Assembly: GCA_009667805.1 (NCBI GenBank)
Contig: CM019066.1
Coordinates: 332,264,077-332,328,076, forward strand
DNA from: Leptobrachium leishanense
Lineage: Eukaryota; Chordata; Amphibia; Anura; Megophryidae
Length of the DNA: 64,000 nucleotides
Direction: 5' to 3'
The notes under the pieces are model-generated. The model did no database searches and was not told the DNA's origin. It saw nothing but the letters and a program-made list of their open reading frames with translations. Positions 35,750 to 47,440 of this stretch are shown here, piece by piece. A program made the position numbers and the translations under genes. Numbering within the stretch: position 1 is the first letter of the stretch; the number at the start of each line of letters is the position of its first letter.

Positions 35750-36764
35750 CAGCGGTTCTCAACCTAGTGGTCGCGACCCCTTTGGGGGTCAATCGGCCCT
35801 TTCCGGGGGGGTCGCCTGAGGCTTCCTATTGTGGGGCGCCCGCACAACAGCATTCATCGCTGCAGCATTCAGCGTCCCGTGAATGCTGCACAGCGGAGCG
35901 CAGAGGACGAGCGGCCCCTTATCCTCGCGCACAGGAAGTGATGTCCTATCACTGCCTGTGCTTGAAGGAGCCTGACGTCTGGACAGGTAAGTCGGGCCGC
36001 CTGTCTGCTGAGGTCCGAGTTTTTTTCGTTAATGACACCGCCGCTGTGCACCACTGCCACCAATGATTTAATTGAGCCTGGCTGAGCCTGGCTAATTTCA
36101 TTTTAATTATTTGGCTGAGCAAGGCTTAATTTATTTGGGGGAGACCTGAAGCACCGCTGATTTATTTATTTGAGGGACCCTGAACACTTCTGATTTATTT
36201 GTTTGGGGGACCCTGAGCACCATTGATTTATTTATTTATTTGGGGGACCTGAAGCACCGCTGATTTATTTATTTCAGGGGGACCTGAAGCACCACTGATT
36301 TATTTATTTGGTGAGTACTCTGTGCACCACTGATATATTTATTTGGGGGGTACCCTGAGCACCACTGATTTTTTTGGGGGGGTACTGTGAGCACCACTGA
36401 TTTAATTTTTTAGGGGGTATTTGTTGTTTATTATTTATTTTAAAGTTATTTATTTGGTTTACAAATATTTTGTATTTATGCTAAAGTTCTGTGGTTATGA
36501 ATGAATACCTGTGTATTTTTTTTCTTAACAGACTGTATAACATTTTGTCTTTGTGATTAATTACTCTTGTTTACTCTGCTTTAATTATGTTCAATTTGTA
36601 GCAATAAAAATACATCCTGCATATCAGATATTTACATTACAATTCATAACAGTAGCAAAATTAGTTATGACGTAGCAAGGAAAAAAAATGTAATGGTTGG
36701 GGGTCACCACAACATGAGGAACTGTATTAAGGGGTCACGGCTTTAGAAAGATTGAGAACCACTG
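35750..36764. mobile_element. SPIN-like hAT transposon, non-autonomous, 1.0 kb
   Basis: The ends cagcggttctcaacct and gattgagaaccactg are hAT terminal repeats. The octamer ctctaaac is duplicated exactly at 35742-35749 and 36765-36772. The termini and subterminal sequences (gtggtcgcgacccc, tttgggggtc; tacatcctgcatatcagata, ggggtcaccacaacatgagg) agree, from memory, with the SPIN / OposCharlie hAT group known for repeated horizontal transfer among tetrapods. The middle has an unusual tandem expansion (36140-36415). No transposase. Confidence 0.85.
36140..36415. repeat. Minisatellite inside the SPIN-like element
   Basis: About seven degenerate units of 35-45 bp built from ctgatttatttatttggggg and accctgagcaccac. 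The variation in unit length suggests slippage after insertion. Confidence 0.75.
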
Positions 36765-36793
36765 CTCTAAACCATGGGACCAGGTGTAGATAT

Positions 36794-37052
36794 GGGCCAT
36801 ATTACAAAGTTGGTGCTAACTTAACCAGAGCTGTTGTAAACTTAACAGAGCCAGTATAGTATATGGAGGGCAGTATTATATAGTTTGTGTTAACTTAACC
36901 AGAGCTGGTGTAAACTTAAAACCCCATAGGCTATAATGGCTCTGGTAAGTTTACAACAGCTCTGGTTAAGTTAGCACCAACTATGTAATATGGCCCGGAG
37001 TCGTTACGTTTACAACAGCTCTGGTTAAGTTAGCACCAACTTTAAAATACTG
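36794..37052. repeat. Fold-back MITE, gttggtgctaacttaac family, copy 1
   Basis: gggccatattacaaagttgg at 36794 pairs with ccaactatgtaatatggccc ending 36997. The arms contain aacttaaccagagctgttgt and inverse. An extra half-copy follows at 37010-37052. A shorter complete copy is at 37567-37702. Confidence 0.75.
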
Positions 37053-37566
37053 CTCATGGACTTTTTTTCAGCAAAATCAGTTAGCATTTTGACTATCAGG
37101 ATACTATACTCGATCTGCTAGGCACCTCGTGGTGTCCCGATATCGAGCATAGTTGATATTGTGTTCCATAGGAGCAATGCAAGTTAATTTTGTTTATTGC
37201 AAATGAAATCCACTTGCAATGGGGCTCCAGAAGATACCGTAACGTTTCACAACCATAGGCATGAGGCTCAAGCTGTGAACACTTTTTAAAATCAGCAGGG
37301 AATGTTTATAACTAACATCTCCCCTGCTGATCCTGCATGGAGACTGGAACTGCAGTAACTCCTAACTAATTGATCTTTACAGTAAGAAATACATTGGGAA
37401 TATTGTTAATGTAGTTAAAAATGATTTTCCTAAAAAGCTACTGGTTCCTGACAGCTAATATCACAGACTGACAGACAGTATATTTTGAAGAATACTGGTT
37501 CGAGCCACGAATAACATGCTACGTTGGGTTAGTTCGTTCTTCATCAGTTAGTTGTTAATTTGCCCG

Positions 37567-37702
37567 ATCTAGAGCTATATTACAAAGTTGGTGTTAACTT
37601 AACCAGAACTGTTGTAAACTTAACAGAGCCATTATAGCCTATGGAGCTGTTACGTTAACAACAGCTCTGGTTAAGTTAGCACCAACTTTGTAATATAGTC
37701 CC
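37567..37702. repeat. Fold-back MITE, gttggtgctaacttaac family, copy 2
   Basis: agctatattacaaagttggt is mirrored by accaactttgtaatatagtc. The internal aacttaaccagaactgttgt pairs with acaacagctctggttaagtt. Confidence 0.75.
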
Positions 37703-37796
37703 TAGTGTCTGGAAGCCAAGCTTGTGCCCGCACCCGAGACTCCTGCAGCCCCTTTCCTGCCCTCCTCACGCAATGGTTCCGGATCAGGTGTTCCAT

Positions 37797-37992
37797 AGTT
37801 ACATAGGCTGAAAAAAGACCTGCGCCTATCGGTTCAGCCTTTCACACATCACCTACTGCTGTTGATCCAAAAGAAGGCAAAAAACCCAGTCTGAAGCGCT
37901 CGCCAATATGCAACATACTGGGGAAAAATTCCTTCTTCACCCCAGAATGGCATCAGATTTCTCCTTGGATCAAGAAGCTTTTACCCACATAC
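37797..37992 (+). repeat. Common amphibian-type interspersed repeat
   Basis: atagttacataggctgaaaa, ctgttgatccaaaagaaggc and attccttcttcaccccagaa are, from memory, motifs of a repeat abundant in frogs. It lacks boundaries here. Confidence 0.5.
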
Positions 37993-38820
37993 TAAATATT
38001 ATAACCTTTAATATTATGTGTTGCCTCTGCCCTGTCTAACGTTCAGGCTCCCAGGAGTCCACTCCAGTTTTCCTGTCCTCTCCCACCTCAGGTGTGGAAT
38101 GCCTCCTGGACTCCCTATGTAAGTGAGACACACCCTTCCATGCTTCAACACTGAAGTCTATCACTGTGTGTCTGACCTGTCCGGGCCTGACCTGCCTGAG
38201 ATCCAGCCTTGAAACCCACCGGTACCTATCTTTTCCTTTGCCCTTGCCTTGCAGTTTTGGATTCCGTGCTTAACCAACCTTTTACCACACTTACTGCCAG
38301 ACACCTGCCAAGCTCCCTTTGATACAAACTTTACCACGCTTACTAACAGCCGCCTGCCAGGAACCTTGCTTCTGAGACCCCTGCTACTCCAGCCCTCCTG
38401 TCTTGCCTTAGCCCATCCATGCCTGTGTCCTGTGAGTCTTTGTGTGTTCTCTCTCTGTCTGTGTCCACAGGTTCTGTTGAGATCCATTCCCTTCTACTAC
38501 ATTGCCCACTTTCCTTGTTCCTATCTGTTCTCCTAGTCAGCTCTTGAGAAAGTCGCTGTCAGGGTCCGCTCCTGGGTACTTGCTGATGTGCCTGTATTGC
38601 ACACCTGGCTCTAAGAACTTTGCCCTGGATCTCTTTTTCTTGGATTCCATTCCGGGTTTTACCCAGGCTCAGCACCTTGACCAGGAGGTCCAGCCTGGGT
38701 TTCCTTTTCCAGCCCTGGAGTTCCAGCTGAGGCCCATCTGTGATTAAGCTTCCTTAAGTAGCAGAAAGACCCAGGAAGCAGTGGTTCTGCATTATTGTTC
38801 CCTCTCCTAGGCAACTAGGT

Positions 38821-38907
<87 letters not shown>

Positions 38908-39640
38908 CTGCTGAACCTGATCCAAGCTTCTCCAAGTGTCTCCAAGCTATCACCTGCGCTGTTCCACGGTCCTTGTTAAAGACTTCCATCGCGTAGCCCT
39001 CTATCCCCAGTGTCTGGAGACCTACCTGTGGATTACAGCCTTTCATCACCTTCTCTGACCTGTGATTAAGGTACCACTGCCAGCCTGATTCTTACTTGGA
39101 GGATCCTGGGCAGTCTGGACTATATAGCCCACTAGCCTGACTCTTCATTCTAGATTTCTCTCTGGACTGTTCTTTATTCTGATATTACTGTGTACCGAAC
39201 TCCAGCTATGGATATACTACAACGCCCAGCCAGCCGCCAGCCACGATCCCTTGCTTAAGAACTTTAAACCACCTCATTGCCTGCTGCCAAGTCTCTTGTG
39301 TTTTTGTCATTAAACCTTCATATTTGTTTGATATCCTGTATGGCCTCCCCTCTATGTCGCCGCCTGCTGGGCTCACATCCGAACCGCACACGCCACGTGA
39401 CAGTCGCTTTGATTTGGAAGACGAACCGCGTCGAGCGTATCCAGCTCACGGTTTTTCCTGGATGGGCTTCACCTTTGCTGCAGATACAGGCCTGTCTCCT
39501 GAGATTCTGGACGTACAACATCCGGAATTGGCCCAGAACTCGATAAGGATGGATGGTACCTGTTGACAGTCCTTGTTTATAATCATGCGTGTTTGCACAC
39601 AATTTTTATTTGGTGTGCCACTAAAGAGACATTTACATAT
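37993..39640. other. C/T-rich region, possible LTR remnant, with TG microsatellite
   Basis: The sequence is C/T-rich with ctgcc/ccttgcct motifs and may be LTR-derived, since a tcattaaaccttcatatttg segment near 39309 resembles an R-U5 transition. A pure (TG)n tract of about 84 bp lies at 38822-38905. No convincing gene. Confidence 0.4.
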
Positions 39641-41893
39641 GAGTTTACAGAGGAGGAGGTTCTACAGCAGCTGTCTAAAGTAAAGACAAATAAGTCAATG
39701 TGGCCTGATGGGATCCACCCTAAATTATTAAAAGAGCTCAGTGGTGTAATAGCAAAACCGTTAACAGATTTATTTAACCAATCCTTGTTAACGGGAGTCG
39801 TCCCAGAAGACTGAAAATTAGCAAATGTTGTGCCCATTTACAAGAAGGGTAGTAGGAAGGAATCGGGGAACTATAGGCCAGTTAGTCTTACGTCAGTAGT
39901 GGGGAAATTAATGGAAACCATGTTAAAGGAAAGGATTGTTGAACATCTAAAAACACATAGATTACAGGATCAGAAACAACATAGGTTTACCTCAGGGAGA
40001 TCATGCCAAACTAATCTTATTGACTTTTTTGATTGGGTAACAAAAATAATAGACACAGGTGGTGCAGTAGACATTGCTTATTTAGATTTCAGTAAGGCTT
40101 TTGATACTGTTCCGCATAGAAGGCTTATCAATAAATTGCAATCTTTGAGCTTGGATTCCAATATTGTTGAATGGATTAGGCAGTGGCTGAGTGACAGGCA
40201 ACAGAGGGTTGTGGTAAATGGAGTTTATTCGGCGCAAGGTCTTGTTACCAGTGGGGTACCTCAGGGGTCAGTACTTGGACCCATTCTCTTTAATATTTTT
40301 ATTAGTGATATTGCAGAAGGTATTAATGGAAAAGTATGTCTTTTTGCTGATGACACAAAGATTTGCAACAGGGTTGACGTTCCTGGAGGGATCAGACAAA
40401 TGACAAATGATTTAGGTAAACTAAAAAAATGGTCGGAGTTGTGGCAATTGAGTTTTAATGTGGATAAGTGCAAGATAATGCACCTGGGACGTAAAAACCC
40501 AAGGGCTGAATATAGAATATTTGATACAGTCTTAACCTCAACATCTGAGGAAAGGGATTTAGGGGTTATTATTGCAGAGGATCTAAGGGTAAGTAGTCAA
40601 TGTAATAGAGCAGCAGGAAATGCTAGCAGAATGCTTGGTTGTGTAGGGAGAGGTATTAGCAGTAGGAAAAGGGAAGTGCTCATGCCACTGTACAGAGCAC
40701 TGGTGAGACCTCACTTGGAGGTGTGCAGTACTGGAGACCGTATCTCCAGAAGGATATAGACACCTTAGAGAGAGTTCAGAGAAGGGCTACTAAAATGGTG
40801 TACGGCTTGAAGGAGAAAAGTTACCAGGAAAGGCTTAATGATCTTAACATGTACAGCTTGGAAAAAAAGACGAGACAGAGGAGATATGATAGAAACATTT
40901 AAATACGTAAAGGGAATGCACAAGGTAGAGGAAGGGAGTATATTTAAAAGGAAACAAAGTAGCAAAACAAGAGGACATAGTCTTAGATTAGAGGGGCAAA
41001 GGTTTAAAAGTAACATCAGGAGGCATTATTTTACTGAGAGGGTGGTGGATACTGAAAGGAATTTTGAAATATGGTAGCTAATTCACTGTATACATATTTC
41101 TATATTCTAGTAATATTTGATAGCTATATAAATATATAGGGCCTGATTGACTGCTCAGCAAATACATAATGTGTTCATGAGGTAATGCTGAGTCTGGTCT
41201 TTCTCTTGGCTTCCTGTTTTTTATTAAGGAGTGCACATTTTCTATTCAACTCCACTTCCTCTTGAAACTAGAGAGGCTGGCTGGCCGAGAGGAAGGGAGG
41301 GATACACATGGTTATTGTTAATGCATCCTATGGAACATTCTTGTTCCAAGAACAGGATATAGCTGTGACGTCAATTTAGTCGTGCCTACTAGGCAAGGAC
41401 AGGAAATGTTTGTGTAAGTCTAGGTACTGCCCAAAGTAGAAAAAACATGTTTCCTATATTACTGACGTATTGATTATTTATTGGTTTGTAATCCATGAAT
41501 TAGTGACACTCCTATTTTGACAAAACTGACTGAATGTATGAAATTTGCCAGAGTAATAAGAAACACCCAAGACAGAATTTGTGTCCTGGTCTTTTATTCT
41601 CACTCGAGTTCTGTTTCCTGTATGATCACTGTGTCTGGTGACAAAGCAGCTATCTCTATCATCACTGGACCGTGGCCATTCCTGTGATTCTTGCAGAATA
41701 CATATCAGATACATGGAACAGCCTTCCAGTTGAAGTGGTAGAGGCCAAAACAGTAATTGAATTTAAGCAGGCATGGGATAGGCATAAGGCTATCCTAAAA
41801 AAAAAGATAAATCCAGGTAAAGTATCCATGTAATTGGGCAGACTAGATGGGCCGAAAGGTTCTTATCTGCCGACATTTTGTATGTTTCTATGT
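39640..41893 (+). mobile_element. 5-prime truncated CR1/L2-type LINE
   Basis: It begins inside the ORF2 reverse transcriptase near 39650 and ends with ggcagactagatgggccgaa, ggttcttatctgccgacatt and tgtatgtttctatg, the usual 3-prime end of this frog LINE group. The final part of the coding region is interrupted by about 0.62 kb at 41074-41696. The 5-prime part is missing. Confidence 0.85.
39650..41800 (+). pseudogene. CR1/L2-type LINE ORF2 reverse transcriptase, C-terminal part
   Basis: It would reverse-transcribe LINE RNA at nicked target DNA. RT motifs in order: EEEVLQQLSKVKTNK (near 39650), YKKGSRKESGNYRPVSLTS (39840), YLDFSKAFDTVPH (40080, motif A Asp), GVPQGSVLGPILF (40255, motif B), LFADDTKI (40340, motif C, DD intact) and LGVIIAEDL (40560). 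A TGA at 39812-39814 replaces the expected Trp in VPEDW. Frameshifts occur near 40727 and 40870. The C-terminal RRHYFTERVVD ends near 41050, and WNSLPVEVVEAKTVIEFKQA resumes at about 41712 after an insertion. The endonuclease domain and ORF1 are missing. Dead copy. Confidence 0.88.
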
Positions 41894-42059
41894 TGTGAGT
41901 GGGACATTTTTATTGTCTACTATTAATTAAAATTCTATACGGTTTTACACTATGTTAGTTTTTTTCCTCTGTCTAGTACGTGAGAGTGCTTGCAATGGTC
42001 ATCGTACATCTGTATCCATACAAGGGCAGTATACATAATTTTTGACCGCTCTCTGTCAA

Positions 42060-42412
42060 CTTGTTCACCTCTATATTTGATGTTCTCCTAGTCAGCTATC
42101 ATGCTCTGTTGCCCCTTTTGTCTCTCTCCTGTATTTAGTTCACACGGTATCCGTTTCCCCCCATCCTGTCTCTCTCCCATATCTTGTACCGCTGTTCAGC
42201 CCTATTCCTGCCTTGACCAGCCACCTCTATATTCAGTCCTGACTCCTGTGTTGCTTTTTATCTTATCATTGTTGTACTCCAATAAACTTTACTTCAATAA
42301 ACCTTTGTTGCTGTGTCCTGGAACCTGTCTGGCCTCTGTATCCTGTAATACTGCATATTGGACTCGTACCTGTTAACCCCGCACACTCCTGACATTTAGA
42401 TCCATACTTGCG
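42060..42412 (+). repeat. LTR-like fragment
   Basis: Pyrimidine-rich sequence with two polyadenylation-type signals (ccaataaactttacttcaat, aaacc) followed by ctggcctctgtatcctgtaa and a ccgcacactcctgaca end. It resembles the 3-prime part of an LTR. No internal retroviral genes were seen. Confidence 0.4.
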
Positions 42413-42514
42413 CTTTTTAAACTTCATTGATTTCACTGTTTTTTGAGAAGAAAAAAAGGATGTTGCTCTCTAGTTTGTAAAGCATAATTTCCTATGCGTT
42501 GTGCAGCACATATA

Positions 42515-42671
42515 GGGTTAGTCAGAGAAAGGTGAAACTCTGGAGAACTTTTGGAGAAGTGAAAATCCTAGGACAAAATAGCTGATTTGGAAAGTAAGGT
42601 AAATGGGAGAATTTATTTTGACCACTTCTACAAAAGTTCTCCAGAGTTTCACCTTTCTCTGAATAACCCTG
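42515..42671. mobile_element. Fold-back MITE, cagggttattca family
   Basis: tagggttagtcagagaaagg and cctttctctgaataaccctg are inverse ends. The core has cctaggacaaaatagctgat and an unpaired centre. Confidence 0.8.
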
Positions 42672-43848
42672 ATAGTCTTGAAACCAAATGAAAATGTAAA
42701 CTACTATAGATGTAATAAAACTGTTCTGCTGATACTCGGCTTTTTGGTGAAGATACAGCAGTTTGCCAATTCTGGTTTTGTAAATCACTGTTTAACCAAC
42801 AATAGCTTTTTTTTTGGGGGGGGGGTTAAAGAAATACATGCTCTTGATAAAATTACTAAGAAGAAAGAACTAGATTTCAGATACAAAATGACCAGGATAA
42901 TAGTTGAGATGTTAAAGACAGACAGAAGGACCGGCACTCATACATTACGGACAAACAGGAAAAAACATTAAATGTAAAAACTATGTAGACTATTTTTTTC
43001 TAACCATATTATATTATCCTAACTAAAACATTTTTCCAGTCACAAAGCGAAATCTTTAATCCCTTATTCAAGTTAGGTTTTATTAGTCTGTGATACCTTA
43101 TGAATTCATAGGCAAAACGTATCAGTTTACGAACACAAAGAAAAAATCTGAAAACCAGTTAATAAATATTGACATAATAACAGAATTGTTTCTGTGACTG
43201 TAATATTATATTATACGCTGAAAATCTATTTTAATCAAACAGCATAACATTCATTGCTGTGTTTGGACAATGCAAACTATTGTGTTCACAAAAGAGCCAG
43301 TAGATGGAGCAGACAACATAATTTATTGCTTATAAAACATAAAGCGCGCTAGGGCTTACAGATATACAGTGAAAAATGGTTAAACTAGTAGCGTTTGTTT
43401 TACATCTTACAGCGTTCTATATAATTTTTTCTGCACACTATCGGAGGACTGGGGATAATGGCATAATGCAATAAAAGCTACGCAGACATCAGAGGACATA
43501 CTTGAAAACGAGAGAAATCTCAATGTATCCTTCCTGGTAAAATCCTTTATAAATAAATAAAATAAATAAATAAATATTCCAAGTGAGCCGTTGGTGTTAA
43601 CGAGTGAGGCTGTTCTACTTAACGACTCACTTTTTAACCATATCAGCTCCGTGGCCATTCGAGCTGAGCTGCAGCTTTCGGTTGTTAAAGAATGTTGCTA
43701 TAAATGAACACTTCCTATACTTATTTTTAATTATCCCCTTGCTATACTCACTGCAGACTGTCTAGAACCCTCCATGTAGTGGAGCTCCTCGCGTATTCAA
43801 TATTTTCTATCTTTATTCCTAATTTAGTTTTATTCTAATGAACACTAT
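42672..43848. other. No gene; one short repeat tail
   Basis: No exon-like frame. At 43495-43580, agagaaatctcaatgtatcc and cttcctggtaaaatccttta followed by (aaat)n form a repeat tail. Its complement, gaaggatacattgagatttc, occurs at 53158-53190. Confidence 0.45.
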
Positions 43849-44029
43849 CAGGTCTATTCATTAAAGGTGAAACTCAAGAGAATTGACTGGAGAAGTGAAA
43901 ATTCTAAGTCAAAATAGCCAAACCAGAAAGATTCTCCCATTTAGCTCACTTTCCAAATCGGCTATTTGGTCTAGGTTGTTCATTCTCCTGTCAATTCTCC
44001 TGAGTTTCACCTTTTAGTGAACAGACCTG
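43849..44029. mobile_element. Fold-back MITE, caggtctattca family, copy 2
   Basis: Ends caggtctattcattaaaggt and ccttttagtgaacagacctg with TA in the flanks. Highly similar to 10879-11060 across the whole length. Confidence 0.85.
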
Positions 44030-44932
44030 TATATTTGTGATGGGTTTTACAAAATCACTCATAGACTGGGGTCCCCATACACTGGTTATCTATAATTCCT
44101 TTTCTTTCAAAATTGTTTTTTTTTTATTATTACTATTTTACTTTTTACCATTATCTCTTGTATTTTAAGAGTATATCTTTTATATTACACAATTAAAGAA
44201 TACTATATTACAATTCACCGGTTGCTCCGATGCCCCGCATTTTTCTTTCATAGAATCAAAACAAAGATTTTACATTAATGACTTAAAACAATAACCTTGT
44301 AATCCCTTGATTTGATCACTGTTCATACAGAAACATGTTATGCATAGATGTCATATTTTTAATCCCTTAACCATAAAGCCATTTATGAAAAGGCAAGAAA
44401 AGGAACAAAATGTAATCATATCATAGTTTAACTTTCTGTTGTTACCTCCATAACTTCCAATGTCTATCTATCATCTATCCATCCATCCATAACTTATCGA
44501 TCAATTATCTATATTTCTTCTAATAATCGTTTAACTAACTAATAACATTGTGCTTCACGATGTCTAAATAGGTAATAGAAGCAATATTTTGCTTATTACT
44601 TAGACATCTTGCATTGCTCTAAATTGTTTCTTTGTGATGCTGCTCAGCATCAGCGTTTAATGTAATTCTTTCATTTTCTCAGTAACAGAACAAAGTGCTG
44701 ACTTGTGATCTTTGTTGAGACGATGCTGACACTTCCTGCACAGAGATGCTGTTACACAGCAGTCATGGTATCTGCCTCCACACATTCAAAACTGTTTAAT
44801 TGAAGTAGAAGTTATGTTTTTGTGATATCTTTTCAAGTAGTCATGTCCCATTCAGCTGGCCGCTTTGTCTCTGTCAGTTTGGGATTCCCTGTGGTTTGTA
44901 TGTGCTGTCACGCAGTAGCAGCGAGCACTAAC
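44030..44932. other. No feature recognised apart from simple repeat
   Basis: A short (atct/atcc)n tract lies at 44461-44490. Otherwise presumed intron just 3-prime of the exon at 44933-45056. Confidence 0.45.
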
Positions 44933-45056
44933 CTGTTCGGTGCTGAGCAGGTAATGCATTTTCCGAGCTCGGTAATTTTTCCTTTCTTCTGCTAGTTCTA
45001 GTTCTTTTTTCACTTTTTCTTTTGCCAACATGTCCGCATACTCATCAAGTTCTTTC
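44933..45056 (-). CDS. Probable internal exon of an unrecognised host gene (124 nt)
   Basis: Minus-strand acceptor ttttttctccttcgatccag precedes a 124-nt segment ending CAG|gttagt, a strong donor. The first base completes a codon, followed by 41 codons: KELDEYADMLAKEKVKKELE, then LAEERKNYRARKMHYLLSTE and Q. The composition (Lys/Glu/Leu/Ala, no Pro) predicts one long charged helix or coiled coil. The donor leaves phase 0, matching the acceptor of the exon at 1257-1460. The product would be a helical segment followed by the YNSPYRQYPDEMEF segment. I do not recognise the gene. A chance frame is unlikely given both splice sites and the matching phase. Confidence 0.6.
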
Positions 45057-45111
45057 CTGGATCGAAGGAGAAAAAAAAGTGCATGCAAACATATGAATAT
45101 GAAGCAGGGGT

Positions 45112-46289
45112 TAAGGCCAATGTCAGACGAGCGCATTCTGAGCGCACTCTGCGCTCTACTGCACTCTACTGTAGACACCACACGGTCTGTTTTTCTTGAC
45201 GGACGTAGAAAAAAAAAGGGAATTATGGGAAACAAAATTAATATGAAAAATGATAAAAATTGATACATGATATGAAAAGCCATTGTGTGCGTCAAGGTGC
45301 TGGACGTCGCAAATGCTCTGCGTCTGACTTCGTTCCATCACACACACAACGCTACGTGGATGTGGCGCACTCTGCGCATCCGTTCTAGCGGTTTATGTTC
45401 TTGCCTAACTTGCATCCGTTTGCCACGTTCGTTGTGTGTGCGCTGTTCGGTGCGGACGCACTTAGGGCCCTATTATATTCTCTGCGCAATTGCGCTCAAG
45501 CAGCACAATTTTTTTGTGCACAAAAAAAAGTTATCGCGTGAAAATTAACGTGGATCAGAGCGCATTTTTTCTTCCTCCAAGATTTTAGGTGTGCAAATGC
45601 GACGCGCAAAGCCGTTCGCAAATGAACGTTGCGTGCAGGAATCGGTGGGCAGACTGTTTTGTCACGGGATTTGTTACGGGATTCAGCCAACATCAATCAC
45701 CCATTTCCAATAAAATGTTTACAAACTAAAAAAAAGGAAAAATAAAAATTAACAACCACCAGCCAAAAAAAGAAAAAAATGAACAATGACACAATTTATA
45801 AATTTTAATGTTTGGGTATGTGTAGAATGTGTAACTGTACTGTACTGTATTTTTTTTTTCGTGCTGGTGTTTTTCGTTTCGCCAAGAATGATCACATTTA
45901 CAGTTCCCACCTGCTTTTCAAAGACATTTCGAAAATGCGCGCAAACGTTCGTTGCGCGAAGATTGGAATACCATCCGCGTACCGGCGCACGAACGCATTT
46001 GCGCTGACAATGTTAAGTATAGGATGCGCGCAGGAAAATTTGTTCGCGCAGGGTCAATCGCGGTAGACGATTCCGTGCATCGTTTGCGCGAATGTCGTAA
46101 TACGACGTTCTGCGCAAATGGTTTTGCACTCACGCAAATGCGCATTTGCGTGCGCGCAAAGCAAATACGCAAAGAATGTAATAGGGGCCACAGTGTGTGG
46201 GTCTCTATTGCTCATGATTCTATACTACGACGGATGTTAAACTGCGGCAACACGGACGTGATCACTGCGTTTGTCTGACACGGGCCTTA
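45112..46289. mobile_element. MITE, aaggcc..gtcagacgagcgc family, copy 2, with nested MITE
   Basis: taaggccaatgtcagacgag at the left and tttgtctgacacgggcctta at the right are inverse. A gggccctatta-type MITE (45465-46189) is nested in its middle. The remaining unique interior is CpG-rich. Confidence 0.65.
45465..46189. mobile_element. CpG-rich MITE, gggccctattacattctt family, copy 2
   Basis: Ends gggccctattatattctctg and caaagaatgtaataggggcc. The interior is full of gcgcaaa / tttgcgc motifs, as in the copies at 33522 and 48729. Confidence 0.8.
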
Positions 46290-46312
46290 TACGGAGACGT
46301 ATAAAAGCAAGG

Positions 46313-46720
46313 CATGAAGAGAACAGGTATAAAAGAGAGAGAGAGAAAAAACAATCTAGAAAAGGGGACAGGGTGAAAGATAAAAATGATACATATGAAG
46401 AAAGGGGTTAGAGTGATAATAAAAGCATGTTTGAGGGGTATAGAGAGATAGAATGATACAGATTGAAAGGGACAGAGTGAGAGATAAAGAGATATAACGA
46501 AAAGGGAGGAGAGAGAAAAAGCTATAAAAGGAGAGACTGAAATCAGAGGGTTTGTTTGAAAAGAAAGAGATAAATATGTAGATAAAGAGAGTACATGAGG
46601 CAGAGACGCAGACGGCAACGGACAGATAAAAGGGGGAAGTGAGAAAGAGAAGGAAATAAACCAAGAGGTAAAGACAGTCAATGAAATTATTATTTAGGGG
46701 GAAAGGATAGAGAGATTGAG
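46313..46720. repeat. Polypurine (GA-rich) tract
   Basis: About 400 bp in which the plus strand is overwhelmingly A and G (gagagagagaaaaaac, aaagggaggagagagaaaaa). Ser/Phe/Leu-rich frames on the other strand are a consequence and not genes. Confidence 0.8.
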
Positions 46721-47440
46721 GGTTAGAATGTTGCGGCACTGGATGGGAGACCCAACGGGCAGAACCTAACCCCCCCAAACCTGGTGCATTTGTAGTGGCT
46801 AGGCTTGGTTTGTGTAACTAGGTGGAAACTCTACACACAGAACCAAAATTCTGCACTGAATGCGCATACTAATCCTTGTGGTGGCTGTGTTTTACACTTT
46901 TCTCTGTCTACCAGAGACTAGCCAAGGCAAGAGATAAAGAGGTACACCAGTTTGTGGAAGAAAGCCAGGTTGGTACACAGGAAGTCAAATGGAGTAGGAA
47001 GGTCAAGGAGTAAGTTGGGTCGGTGCACAGGAAGGCAGTCAGAATGCAGAGGTCAATGAGAAATTTGACCACATCGCATGAAATGAAACGAGGGCAGGAC
47101 ATGTGTATGGGAGGTGCGTTAGTTTGAAACACCAGGTCACAGGACAATGCTGGGCCGGATGCTATAACAAGTAGCCCTCACACAGAAGAGTTAAAACAAG
47201 ATAAAAGGTGGTGAAGAAGTAGTAAGTGGGTAGAATGAGAAAGAAGGAAAGCAGTGACATTAGACAGGGTACATGTGTGCATAAACAAGGGTTACGTAGA
47301 TGTAGGAATATAAATAGAGATTAAAGGAGAGGGAGCCGATAATAGAAGAAAATGAATGGCAACAGAAAAAGCATTTGATAGAAGACAGAGGGATCCTACA
47401 CAAATAAGAGGCCTTCCTGCATGTGTTTCACAGTCCTCAC
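46721..47440. other. No feature recognised
   Basis: No exon-like frame or repeat boundary. A weak repetition of ggtcggtgcacaggaag-type motifs occurs at 46960-47050. Confidence 0.4.

Noticed and set aside
38754..39049. Frames containing long His-Thr runs
   Set aside because: Translation of the (TG)n microsatellite at 38822-38905.
43407..43658. 83-codon frame with FTRKDTLRFLSFS
   Set aside because: The peptide comes from an interspersed repeat tail that recurs at 53158-53197.
46262..46778. Long Ser/Phe/Leu-rich minus-strand frames
   Set aside because: These are the complement of a polypurine tract and have no splice or start context.
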